From: a virus | DNA length: 35,413 nucleotides | Virus record (IMG/VR): IMGVR_UViG_3300048123_000034 | Location: 1-35,413 of that record | Strand: one strand, 5' to 3' | Part shown: piece by piece, positions 28,192 through 35,348 of the stretch | Position numbering within the stretch: position 1 is the stretch's first letter | How the letters are laid out: each line of letters begins with the position of its first letter | Notes under the pieces: model-generated | Told to the model about the DNA's origin: nothing | What the model saw: the letters and a program-made list of their open reading frames with translations, nothing else | The model's database searches: none | Translations under genes and position numbers: made by a program

Positions 28192-30197
28192 TGGATAGAC
28201 ACTGGGTAATGGATTATGAAACATTGTCCGACTGTTTTGTAGCTGTATTTGAACATTATAAGGAGAGTGAAATCAAAGTATTTGCTGTCTGCAGTATGAG
28301 AAATGATTTCTCTGCTCTTCTTAAATTCCTTCAAACTAATGCTGCTAAACAAGAATGGCATATTTCATATAATGGTTTAGCCTTTGATGCCCAGGTCACA
28401 GAATTTATTCTTGATAAGCAAGAACAACTTAAACTTCTAGATGGTGATCAGATAGCTGCTGCTATATATCAGTTTGCTCAGGAGACAATTGATCTCATGA
28501 GAAACAAACTGTTCCCTAAGTACAGCCCTTATAGAATGCGTATTAAACAAATAGACGTATTCAAACTGAATCACTGGGATAACCCCGCTAAGTCTTCCTC
28601 TCTAAAGTGGATACAGTATAGTATGGACTGGTGGAATGTGTTGGATATGCCAATACATCACACAGAACCGATAACTAATACTAAGGACTTAGACATGGTT
28701 ATTGAGTACTGTATTAATGATGTATCCAGTACTAAGAAGATAATGCATCTAAGCACGGAACAAATCCGTCTAAGAGGTACACTAACAGAACAGTATGGCA
28801 TAGATCTATACAGTGCTAGTGAACCGCGTATTAGTAAAGAGTTATTTGCTTACTACTTAAGTAAAGAACTGGGCATTAATAAAAAGGAACTAAAACAACT
28901 GAGAACTCCTAGACCGTTCATTAAAATCAAGAACTTAATCTTACCCTATATCAAGTTTCAAACTAAAGAGTTTCAAGACCTGCTTAAATTCTTTCAGGGT
29001 AAAATATTAATCACTGATTCTAATAATCCTAAGTCTGGTACAAAGGGTGCACTTAGTTATTCTGTCAAGTACAAAGATGTAAAAACAGACTATGGACTTG
29101 GTGGTGTACATGGTGCAAACACTAGAGGTATATACAAGAGTGATGAAGATATGGTAATCATGTCTTCAGATGTTACATCTTATTACCCAAACCTAGCAAT
29201 TAGAAATGAGTGGGCACCAGCCCATCTTGACAGAGACAAATTCTGCCAACTCTATGAGTGGTTCTTTGATGAAAGAAAGAAGATCCCTAAGAGTAACCCA
29301 ATGAATTATGTCTACAAGATTATCCTTAATTCAACTTACGGTTTGAGTAATGATGCTAATAGTTTCTTGTATGACCCAGAGTTTACTATGCGTATTACTA
29401 TCAACGGACAGCTTAGTCTAACCATGCTTTATGAGATGATATGTGAAGAGATCCCTGACTGCATTCCTATTATGCAGAATACAGATGGTCTTGAAACAAT
29501 GATCCCTAGAAAGTATGAAGACAAGTACATGGAGATATGTAAACGCTGGGAAGACATGACTCAGTTAAACCTGGAGCACGATAAGTATCAGAAGATTGTA
29601 TTTGCAGATGTAAACAACTACATAGCAGTATATGATTGGAAAGAGATGGATCCTGCTGACTGGAAAGCTTTAAAGAAAAAAAGACCTGATGATCTCTACA
29701 AGATTCTTAATGGTAAATTTCTACATGCAAGTGCTAAGTGTAAAGGTAGATTTGAGTACAACGGTTTGGCCCTACATAAAAATAAGTCCAAACTCATAGT
29801 ACCAAAAGCTATATACCAGTACTTCATCAATGGAAAATTGCCAGAAGAATATCTTGCTGAGAACAGAAACATCCTTGATTACTGCATAGGCACTAAAGCT
29901 AAGGGTAACTGGAAACTAGAAATACGTTCTGTACAGGACGGAGAGTTAGTTACAGACCCTTTGCAGAAGACTATAAGATATTATGTAAGTAAGAAGGGAG
30001 GTAAAATCTTTAAAACTAATCCAGATGGAAGAGAACAACAGCTAGTGGCCGGTAAATATTTACAGTCCATGCATAATGTTCTTGATGATAATAAAAGTTG
30101 GGAAGAGTATGATGTTGATACTCAATACTATAAGACTCTTATAGATAAAGAAATCAATTCAATCATACAAAAGGCTAGGCAGCTAAATCTTTTTTGA
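28191..30197 (+). CDS. Family B DNA polymerase
   Basis: A 668-residue PolB. The 3 to 5 exonuclease has Exo I MDYETL (D8, E10), Exo II YNGLAFDAQ and Exo III YCINDVSSTKK. The polymerase domain has motif A SSDVTSYYP (about 325-333), motif B KIILNSTYGLSND (about 376-388) and motif C QNTDGLE (about 428). Motif C usually reads YGDTDS; here the first Asp is Asn, leaving one carboxylate, which is notable and shared with few polymerases. It is shorter than most PolBs (750-900). It is the last gene before a strong terminator and should copy the phage genome. Confidence 0.9.
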   Translation: MDRHWVMDYETLSDCFVAVFEHYKESEIKVFAVCSMRNDFSALLKFLQTNAAKQEWHISYNGLAFDAQVTEFILDKQEQLKLLDGDQIAAAIYQFAQETIDLMRNKLFPKYSPYRMRIKQIDVFKLNHWDNPAKSSSLKWIQYSMDWWNVLDMPIHHTEPITNTKDLDMVIEYCINDVSSTKKIMHLSTEQIRLRGTLTEQYGIDLYSASEPRISKELFAYYLSKELGINKKELKQLRTPRPFIKIKNLILPYIKFQTKEFQDLLKFFQGKILITDSNNPKSGTKGALSYSVKYKDVKTDYGLGGVHGANTRGIYKSDEDMVIMSSDVTSYYPNLAIRNEWAPAHLDRDKFCQLYEWFFDERKKIPKSNPMNYVYKIILNSTYGLSNDANSFLYDPEFTMRITINGQLSLTMLYEMICEEIPDCIPIMQNTDGLETMIPRKYEDKYMEICKRWEDMTQLNLEHDKYQKIVFADVNNYIAVYDWKEMDPADWKALKKKRPDDLYKILNGKFLHASAKCKGRFEYNGLALHKNKSKLIVPKAIYQYFINGKLPEEYLAENRNILDYCIGTKAKGNWKLEIRSVQDGELVTDPLQKTIRYYVSKKGGKIFKTNPDGREQQLVAGKYLQSMHNVLDDNKSWEEYDVDTQYYKTLIDKEINSIIQKARQLNLF

Positions 30198-30238
30198 TTA
30201 TGTTTGCTATAGAGTTACTATAATTCGTGCCCAAAGTA

Positions 30239-30280
30239 AGGGGGAGTTAGGCTGCCAGTCTACTCCCTCTTTTTTTATAA
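30239..30280 (+). terminator. Terminator of the replication operon
   Basis: AGGGGGAGT (30239-30247) pairs with ACTCCCTCT (30262-30270), one G-U, around a 14-nt loop, then a run of seven T. Confidence 0.85.
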
Positions 30281-30285
30281 CTTTA

Positions 30286-30350
30286 GAGCTCGTGAAACTA
30301 CGTCAGGATCAGTTGCTCCAGCAACTGCAGACTGACTAGTTGAGCAGCTC
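30286..30350 (+). promoter_or_regulatory. Long nested leader hairpin
   Basis: Four nested stems are visible: GAGCT/AGCTC (30286-30290 with 30346-30350), AACTA/TAGTT (30296-30300 with 30337-30341), GTCAG/CTGAC (30302-30306 with 30332-30336) and AGTTGC/GCAACT (30311-30316 with 30321-30326), capped by TCCA. That is 21 pairs in 65 nt, separated by small internal loops (GATC, GCAGA). It is the 5 prime leader of the gene at 30365. It has no T-run, so it may be a regulatory or stabilising element and not a terminator. Confidence 0.6.
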
Positions 30351-30364
30351 TTAAATAATCTATT

Positions 30365-30694
30365 ATGACAACAGAAGAACTTAACAAACTGCTTACTGAA
30401 CGGTACTACAAGAGCAAGGAAGTACTTGTATCTAAAGGTAAAGAGTACGGTGTAGAATCAGACACCTTAAAAAGCTTTAAAGAACAAGCTGAATTCAGCA
30501 TGCATAATACACCAATGAGTGTAGGATGGGAGCTTATGGTTAAACACCTTTATAGCGTCCGTAGAATTATACGTGAGTATGAACTAGAGGATAAGAAGCC
30601 AGATCAGGCTATGATTGATGAGAAGTTTGGTGATGCAATAAACTATCTCATTTTAATAGAAGCGTTGTTTAAGGAATGCTCTATGGAACCATAA
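30365..30694 (+). CDS. DUF1599/Nmad-like protein
   Basis: A 109-residue helical protein. SKEVLVSKGKEYGVESDTLK, then FKEQAEFSMHNTPMSVGWEL, then VKHLYSVRRI and DKFGDAINYLIL-type ending match the DUF1599 (nucleotide-modification-associated) pattern, in which a K-EYG motif, a K-H helix and a final D-INY helix form a nucleotide-binding core. Such proteins occur in phages near nucleotide enzymes. The exact reaction is unknown. The assignment is from pattern only. Confidence 0.55.
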   Translation: MTTEELNKLLTERYYKSKEVLVSKGKEYGVESDTLKSFKEQAEFSMHNTPMSVGWELMVKHLYSVRRIIREYELEDKKPDQAMIDEKFGDAINYLILIEALFKECSMEP

Positions 30695-30784
30695 GTTACG
30701 ACAAACAAAATTAACCTTCAATATTTGATTTTTAGATAGTTATGCATATGATTGCACCCTATTAACAATTAAATATTCTTAAAC

Positions 30785-30970
30785 ATGGAGAAGTACTATC
30801 AAGTGCGTGTGAAGGTTCAACACCAAGATGAAAAAGCAACCAGTGAACTGTATCTAGTAATGGCCGTATCTGTAACAGATGCTGAGCAAAAGATTACGGC
30901 TCACTTGATGCCTTCTGATTTCCAAGTAACTGCTGTTACGGAAACAAAAATTTTAGAGGTGATTGGATAA
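30785..30970 (+). CDS. DUF4494-like small protein
   Basis: A 61-residue protein: EKYYQVRVKVQHQDEKATSE, then LYLVMAVSVTDAEQKITAHL, then a last strand ETKILEVIG. The order of strand, strand with VxAxSxTDAExxI, and final strand resembles the DUF4494 family of Bacteroidota proteins and phages, of unknown function. It has an A/T-rich leader and no visible terminator before the next tiny gene. Confidence 0.55.
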   Translation: MEKYYQVRVKVQHQDEKATSELYLVMAVSVTDAEQKITAHLMPSDFQVTAVTETKILEVIG

Positions 30971-31011
30971 ACTTAAAAAGTTTATTTATCTTTGAGTTAA
31001 ACCTCAGAGAT

Positions 31012-31065
31012 ATGGCATTCATACTTACAGCATTACTATTCTTTATAATAGCACGTAAATCATAA
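31012..31065 (+). CDS. 17-residue membrane peptide (tentative)
   Basis: MAFILTALLFFIIARKS is one short hydrophobic helix with a positive end. It could be a real tiny membrane protein like those at 7906 and 9284. The support is only its shape and its position just ahead of the structured RNA region. Confidence 0.35.
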   Translation: MAFILTALLFFIIARKS

Positions 31066-31074
31066 CAACGGGTT

Positions 31075-31184
31075 GTGTGTGATAATAACTTCTCTGCTGC
31101 TTACAGAGAATGAAGGCTAACCAGTCATCCTAAGAAGTATCCCGCTTGATTTGTCTTCTTAGAGATGGTTAAACTGGCCACACG
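31075..31184 (+). ncRNA. Candidate three-way-junction RNA
   Basis: Complementary segments fit a closed three-way junction. P1 is GTGTG/CACAC (31075-31079 with 31179-31183). P2 is TTCTCTG/CAGAGAA (31090-31096 with 31104-31110). P3 is CCAGT, CATC and CTAAGAAG (31121-31137) pairing with CTTCTTAG, GATG and ACTGG (31155-31177), with only an A bulge and a GTTAA side loop. There is no open frame. This could be a regulatory RNA, a riboswitch-like element of the upstream tiny gene or the 3 prime end of its transcript. No known RNA family is recognised. Confidence 0.55.
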
Positions 31185-31216
31185 TAATATTCATACCATT
31201 ATGGTTAGCAACAAGC

Positions 31217-31263
31217 CGGTAAGGGATAAGAGAGAGGGAGATTAAGTTCTCCCTCACTTACCG
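31217..31263. terminator. Two-stem hairpin between convergent transcripts
   Basis: CGGTAAG (31217-31223) pairs with CTTACCG (31257-31263), and inside it GAGGGAG (31234-31240) pairs with CTCCCTC (31249-31255). It begins right at the stop codon of the minus-strand gene and ends the plus-strand RNA region, so it may end both transcripts. Neither side has a long T-run. Confidence 0.55.
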
Positions 31264-31419
31264 TTATTCCTCACGCCACATGTCTAAACGGACAGTAAAC
31301 ATCAGTAAGAACAACTGAATAGTATGAAAGGGTACCTCCTCAGTAGAAGGCAATGATTCAAAGCCTAATGCAAATCTATCATGAGGCCAGTGAGCAACTA
31401 AGGTAAGGGTCCAGTTCAT
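31264..31419 (-). CDS. 51-residue hypothetical protein, end of the minus-strand operon
   Basis: The frame begins MNWTLTLVAHWPHDRFALGF and ends MFTVRLDMWREE. It is aromatic, with a short hydrophobic stretch (IQLFLLMFTV) that may contact the membrane. The ATG overlaps the PhoH stop by one base (TAATG), so it is translated as part of the operon. No family is recognised. Confidence 0.6.
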   Translation of the reverse strand: MNWTLTLVAHWPHDRFALGFESLPSTEEVPFHTIQLFLLMFTVRLDMWREE

Positions 31420-32105
31420 TATCTATAATCTTCGTATACTTTAAGTATAGGTTCTACAATTTCATGTCTGTGATTTGTTTTAAGGGTAATCACTTTAAAC
31501 CCTTTAACCTGTGCTTCTAATGTATACAAGAAACCAAAGCCTGAATCTTTCTTATTACGTAAGTCAATCTGAGCTTTATCACCACAGATGATCATTGTAC
31601 TTCCTTTACCAAGACGTCCAAGCATCATTTCCATTTGGTTCATGGTAACATTCTGAGCTTCATCTAAAATGATTACAGCATCAGTAAAGGTTCTACCACG
31701 CATAAATGCAAACGGTACAATCTCTATTTGCCCTTCTTCAACACACTTGTCAATCTTAACTTTGTCGTATAGTAAGTACAAGTTATGGTATATAGGAGCA
31801 AGCCACGGATCCATCTTTTCTTTGATATCTCCAGGAAGGAAACCAATGTCTTCTTTGGCAACGGTTGGTCTGGTGATAATAATCTTTTCAATCTGCTTTG
31901 TAAATAAGAGATCCAACCCAGTTTGAACTGCCACCAAAGTTTTCCCACTTCCTGCCATACCCTGTAAGACAGTGACTGGGTTTTCAAGTATCTCTGCTTT
32001 TGCATGTTTCTGCTCTTCATTTAGAGTAACGTTAAACTTAATAGGTCTTTTAGGTCTTCTCTTTGCTTTAAATACCTCATCTTCATGAGATCTAGCTGCA
32101 GCCAT
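31419..32105 (-). CDS. phoH: PhoH-like ATPase
   Basis: A 228-residue PhoH-family P-loop ATPase/helicase-like protein. Walker A is GMAGSGKT (about 49-56), followed by RPTVAKEDIGFLPGD, a family hallmark. Walker B is AVIILDEAQN, with a later sensor strand MIICGDKAQ. A final KTNHRHEIVEPIL completes the domain. PhoH is widespread in marine and other phages; it probably acts in RNA metabolism, but its role in infection is unsettled. It starts 2 nt after the coiled-coil membrane gene. Confidence 0.9.
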   Translation of the reverse strand: MAAARSHEDEVFKAKRRPKRPIKFNVTLNEEQKHAKAEILENPVTVLQGMAGSGKTLVAVQTGLDLLFTKQIEKIIITRPTVAKEDIGFLPGDIKEKMDPWLAPIYHNLYLLYDKVKIDKCVEEGQIEIVPFAFMRGRTFTDAVIILDEAQNVTMNQMEMMLGRLGKGSTMIICGDKAQIDLRNKKDSGFGFLYTLEAQVKGFKVITLKTNHRHEIVEPILKVYEDYR

Positions 32106-32107
32106 AA

Positions 32108-32674
32108 TTAGTCTTTTTCTGTAGCATACTTGACACCCATGATGGTACCAACTATACTGAATGAATTAGTTAACAATATACCAAATAAATTGGACCAGGT
32201 AGTTTCAATTATCTTAGAATCTAAACCACTACTTAAAATATATAAATACAACACTGTAGTGAGTATACCAACACCCGCAATAACGCCCAAAGCAAGTTTA
32301 ACTATAATGCTAATCAACTCAAACTGAGTCTTTTTTTGCATTACTTCTAGATCATTTAAGGCTTCATCCCGTAAACCCTCAGCTTCTCTCTTAGAAGCTT
32401 CAAGCTCCTCCATCTTATTTTCAAGATCACTCAGTAGATCCTTGTTTATTACGGCAGCCTCCTCAAGTTCTTTATTTTGTTTCTGAATCTGTTTAGTTAC
32501 AGCAAGACGCTTCTTTCTATTCTCCTGATCTTTACGTTTACATTCGTCAAGGTATTCCCTGACGTTTTTATCAGAAGTGTCAGCCAATAGCTTGACAAAG
32601 TTACCCTCTATATAAACCCTTTTAGACTTGGCTTTTAATAGTGCGTCCTTTACTGTATCCTTAGAACTTATCAT
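32108..32674 (-). CDS. Coiled-coil two-span membrane protein of the sensor operon
   Basis: A 188-residue protein. Residues 45-115 are a long Lys/Glu-rich coiled coil (RKKRLAVTKQIQKQNKELEE; LENKMEELEASKREAEGL). Two membrane helices follow: IISIIVKLALGVIAGVGILT-like at about 120-145 and GILLTNSFSIVGTIMGV at about 162-180. The protein is thus membrane-bound with a cytoplasmic or periplasmic coiled coil. It overlaps the receiver gene (ATGA) and comes directly after it, so it may be the output or scaffold of the sensor pair. No family is recognised. Confidence 0.65.
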   Translation of the reverse strand: MISSKDTVKDALLKAKSKRVYIEGNFVKLLADTSDKNVREYLDECKRKDQENRKKRLAVTKQIQKQNKELEEAAVINKDLLSDLENKMEELEASKREAEGLRDEALNDLEVMQKKTQFELISIIVKLALGVIAGVGILTTVLYLYILSSGLDSKIIETTWSNLFGILLTNSFSIVGTIMGVKYATEKD

Positions 32675-33105
32675 CTATATACTTTAAACGGGTTAGTCTT
32701 ATCAACATACCCCTCATAGTCTTTATGAAACTCTTCCAGCCTTGGTTCAATGTCATCGGACTTAATAATCCAAAACTGTGCACCTACTTTCTTTGCTTTC
32801 TCAATCTCTGCCTGATCACTGCTACTAGAAATAATACCAATAACACATCCATTACCATAATCCTCATTTATTTTACGGATCATCTCAATGCCGTCATATG
32901 AAGATCCAATTATATTTAAGTCTACAAATACACATTGTGGTCTATCTTCACCATTATCCGGAAACCAAGATTTAAATTTCTTATCAGCCTCATCACTACT
33001 ATCTAGTGACTCAATAGATAAAGCTATATCCAACATACTACAAGCATCCTCAAACACCAAGTGGAATAGGTTCTCATCATCTATAAGCATCAACGTATCA
33101 ATCAT
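32671..33105 (-). CDS. Stand-alone receiver (response regulator) protein
   Basis: A 144-residue single-domain receiver. The metal-binding acidic pair is in LIDDE (D9, D10). The phosphoacceptor is D62 in VFVDLNI, the conserved Ser is at 93 in IISSSSD and the Lys is K115 in WIIKSDD. All key residues are present, so it should be phosphorylated. There is no DNA-binding output domain, so it acts by protein contact, like CheY. It overlaps the kinase stop (ATGA) and the downstream start (ATGA), tightly coupling kinase, receiver and coiled-coil protein. Confidence 0.85.
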   Translation of the reverse strand: MIDTLMLIDDENLFHLVFEDACSMLDIALSIESLDSSDEADKKFKSWFPDNGEDRPQCVFVDLNIIGSSYDGIEMIRKINEDYGNGCVIGIISSSSDQAEIEKAKKVGAQFWIIKSDDIEPRLEEFHKDYEGYVDKTNPFKVYR

Positions 33106-34004
33106 ATCTCAATAATTATTTTAGTACCTCCTGATTCTTTTTTCTCAGCCCGCACTATATATCCATGTTCTTTTAAAATAGAAATTGAGATGTTAAGTCC
33201 CAATCCTGTACCAGTTTCTTTCTGTCCTTCTTTACGCACATACGGTTTACTAAGCTCAATAAATTCCTCAGCAGTTATACCGCGTCCGTTATCTTCTATG
33301 ATCAATTGTAATGCCTTATTGTAATTATTCTGGAAATATATTTTTACATATTTAGTACCAGAGTCATTATACTTTAAACCGTTTCTTATAAAGTTATCTA
33401 CCGCTGTACAAAACAGGGCCTCATTTAATTCTAATATGGTGTCTAGACTATCATCTAATACAACCTGATTCTTATATGCAGTGAGCTTGAGGTAATCCTC
33501 CAAGATTTCTTTTACATTCTTTGTATCAACATTCAGGCGTGCGCCCTCCTTAACAAGATTAGTGAACTCATATACCCCACTGTATACTTTCTGCGCGTGA
33601 TGTAACCCATCCTGTATCAATTTCAAGGGGCTTCCAATCTTTAGCTCATTAATTGACTCATCAGTCAACCTGCGCTTCAATGATTTAATACCCCTGGGTA
33701 AGTAAGTGTTAATACCACTATGCATGTCATGCCTAATAATCTTAGCAGCATGCTCTAGATATATATTCTTCTGGTCCAGATCACCTTTGATTCTCTCTTT
33801 GTTCTGAAGGAATTCTCTAACAACTACAAAGAAGGGGGGCATAAACGCTATTACACTCAGCCACTCAAAGTAATGGGTAAACGTACTATGATGTATAAAA
33901 CGGAACACCACTAATGTTTTGAAGACAAAGAACGTCAACATAATAATAGTGGCGCACAGTAGGCAGATCCTACTCCTTATTGATATTCCATCAAGTACAG
34001 ACAT
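33102..34004 (-). CDS. Transmembrane histidine kinase
   Basis: A 300-residue sensor kinase. Two membrane helices (about 12-34 and 47-63) flank a short loop, leaving almost no external sensing domain. The H-box is KIIRHDMHSGIN, with the phosphoaccepting His at about 92. The catalytic domain follows: N-box DNFIRNGLKYN, G1 EDNGRGI and G2 ETGTGLGLNIS. All are intact. The ATG overlapping the previous stop (TAATG) is preferred to an upstream TTG. Kinases with such a small external loop often sense through the membrane itself. A phage-encoded full kinase/receiver pair is unusual. It is cotranscribed with the lysis genes. Confidence 0.88.
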   Translation of the reverse strand: MSVLDGISIRSRICLLCATIIMLTFFVFKTLVVFRFIHHSTFTHYFEWLSVIAFMPPFFVVVREFLQNKERIKGDLDQKNIYLEHAAKIIRHDMHSGINTYLPRGIKSLKRRLTDESINELKIGSPLKLIQDGLHHAQKVYSGVYEFTNLVKEGARLNVDTKNVKEILEDYLKLTAYKNQVVLDDSLDTILELNEALFCTAVDNFIRNGLKYNDSGTKYVKIYFQNNYNKALQLIIEDNGRGITAEEFIELSKPYVRKEGQKETGTGLGLNISISILKEHGYIVRAEKKESGGTKIIIEI

Positions 34005-34246
34005 TATAGCTCTGTCTTTTTCCAACCTAACTTTTCAAATACCCACTTGCTTGGACAGAACTTCGTCCATACACCAACCTGTAGCATTACAATAACAAAA
34101 CCTACAATGTCCCAGTTACGTGTCACCCACCCAATGAATAACACCAAAGACATCAGTAAGTATACCATGCGTACACTCGTCCAACTTACAGCATTTGTAA
34201 GAACGTTAGCAATGCTACTCTTAATCTTAGATAAAACCTTTTCCAT
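34004..34246 (-). CDS. Small two-span membrane protein
   Basis: An 80-residue protein with two hydrophobic helices: VRMVYLLMSLVLFIGWV (about 25-42) and IVGFVIVMLQVGVWTKF (about 47-63), with a basic C-terminus. Its start lies 61 bases inside the preceding gene, and its stop overlaps the kinase start. Coupled to the kinase gene, it could be a partner sensor subunit or a second holin/antiholin. No family is recognised. Confidence 0.65.
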   Translation of the reverse strand: MEKVLSKIKSSIANVLTNAVSWTSVRMVYLLMSLVLFIGWVTRNWDIVGFVIVMLQVGVWTKFCPSKWVFEKLGWKKTEL

Positions 34247-34401
34247 AGTGAAAGCTTTTTAAATTGTTCAGTTCTAAACAAGTCTTCTGCTTCGGTGATT
34301 GTCTCATCCCAAGCCAGTACTTCTGCAATCTCAGCTTCCTCTTCCGGAGTTAAGATCCACAACTCAATGTTGTCCCTGTCAAGTAAACTCTTCTTTGTCA
34401 T
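34186..34401 (-). CDS. Small hypothetical protein of the lysis/sensor operon
   Basis: A 71-residue protein with an acidic helical centre (LTPEEEAEIAEVLAWDETIT) and a basic amphipathic C-terminus (KKLSLWKRFYLRLRVALLTF). The C-terminal helix could lie on the membrane. The ATG overlaps the previous stop (ATGA), supporting the start. The last 61 bases overlap the next gene. Confidence 0.65.
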   Translation of the reverse strand: MTKKSLLDRDNIELWILTPEEEAEIAEVLAWDETITEAEDLFRTEQFKKLSLWKRFYLRLRVALLTFLQML

Positions 34402-34532
34402 CTTCCTTGTCCTCTGTACTTTTTCTTGTAGTTTACTGATGACTTGTTCTTGCTCGTTCCATTCTTTGAATGAACCCCCGGTCTACTCTTCTTTGTAACT
34501 ACCCGGTGAGCACTGTTGATGTGTTTTGCCAT
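34398..34532 (-). CDS. Conserved 44-residue basic phage peptide
   Basis: The frame begins MAKHINSAHRVVTKKSRPGV and ends NYKKKYRGQGR. The pattern MAKHINSAHR, KKSRPGVHSK, KSS-NY-K-YRGQG is a familiar very small protein in Bacteroidota tailed phages. It is highly basic and probably binds RNA or DNA. Its function is unknown. It lies 17 nt after the DUF5675 gene and overlaps the next gene (ATGA). Confidence 0.75.
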   Translation of the reverse strand: MAKHINSAHRVVTKKSRPGVHSKNGTSKNKSSVNYKKKYRGQGR

Positions 34533-34549
34533 GTTGATTTAATTGATTG

Positions 34550-35020
34550 TTATACCGTATCGTAGTCTATGTAAGTAATTGTTACTTCTTCCCCTGCTTC
34601 CAACGCTGCAGCAATTGGAGGATAGATTCTTTTATACGCTTGAGTGCTTGAACCTGTGAAACCATCACTCTTGATAAGATTGCTTTGTTGACTATCACCA
34701 ACAAGGAGGCACCCAGCAGTGTGTTCATCAGTATTACCAGTATGAATAAGGATCCACTTAAAATTAGGCACATCACGTACCCATAGCATGCCTTTGTGCA
34801 TTTCACCATATTTCTTAGTATATCTTTCATGGTGACCGCCTACCGTTCTAAGAGTGATCTTATATGTGCCAGCAGGAATTCGTGTTTCAGACATAACTTT
34901 TGTCTCCCTATACTCATCTTCAAGAGTGTAGCATAAAAACTTTCTTCCTTCTGTAACATCAAATAATACTCCGTTTGTGCTGTCGCTTTGACTGCTAAAT
35001 CTTAATACTTCTAACTTCAT
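34550..35020 (-). CDS. DUF5675 family protein, putative lysis enzyme
   Basis: A 156-residue protein. Signature stretches are YTLEDEYRETKVMSETRIPA, GTYKITLRT, GMLWVRDVPNFKWILIHTGN and AGCLLVGDS. His, Asn and Cys in IHTGN and AGCLL are the likely active-site residues, in an arrangement resembling L,D-transpeptidase/peptidoglycan enzymes. The family occurs widely in phage lysis cassettes and is thought to act on the cell wall, though this is not shown for this protein. It overlaps the holin-like gene (ATGA), supporting a lysis role. Confidence 0.75.
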   Translation of the reverse strand: MKLEVLRFSSQSDSTNGVLFDVTEGRKFLCYTLEDEYRETKVMSETRIPAGTYKITLRTVGGHHERYTKKYGEMHKGMLWVRDVPNFKWILIHTGNTDEHTAGCLLVGDSQQSNLIKSDGFTGSSTQAYKRIYPPIAAALEAGEEVTITYIDYDTV

Positions 35021-35268
35021 TTCTTTGCAAATTTTTCAAGACCTGCAATTCCAAAACTACCTAAAGTGATAAATACAAAAGAGTTGTAGATCCCTTCGTT
35101 AATAACTAAGTCCTTACCAACATATCCGGTAACCAAATCTGCTACAGCAAAAATTACCATAACAGCAAATGACATAAATCCAATGATAGTTTTCTCATTG
35201 TAATCATTCTCATCTTTAAAGATATCAGCAAACGCCATGACCTTGTTTTTTAATTTATTAAACATCAT
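35017..35268 (-). CDS. Holin-like membrane protein
   Basis: An 83-residue protein with two membrane helices: TIIGFMSFAVMVIFAVADLV (about 27-47) and SFVFITLGSFGIAGLEKF (about 62-79). A charged N-terminus and a lysine end (EKFAKK) complete the common small-holin layout. It is the first gene after an upstream terminator, and its stop overlaps the DUF5675 start. Two adjacent ATGs exist; either may be used. Assignment as holin rests on size, topology and the neighbour. Confidence 0.65.
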   Translation of the reverse strand: MMFNKLKNKVMAFADIFKDENDYNEKTIIGFMSFAVMVIFAVADLVTGYVGKDLVINEGIYNSFVFITLGSFGIAGLEKFAKK

Positions 35269-35300
35269 ATGAATTGTTGGTTCTTACATATATAAAATAC

Positions 35301-35331
35301 AAAAAAAGAGGGGCTTATAAAAACCCCTCTT
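35301..35331 (-). terminator. Minus-strand terminator before the lysis operon
   Basis: AAGAGGGG (35306-35313) pairs with CCCCTCTT (35324-35331) around a 10-nt loop. Read on the minus strand it is followed by seven T. It separates the upstream gene from the holin-led operon, which thus needs its own promoter in 35269-35300. Confidence 0.85.
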
Positions 35332-35348
35332 CAATTTATTGTCAGGAA

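Noticed and set aside
34005-34025. TTG start for the histidine kinase
   Set aside because: The ATG seven codons later overlaps the previous stop as TAATG, the pattern used throughout the operon.
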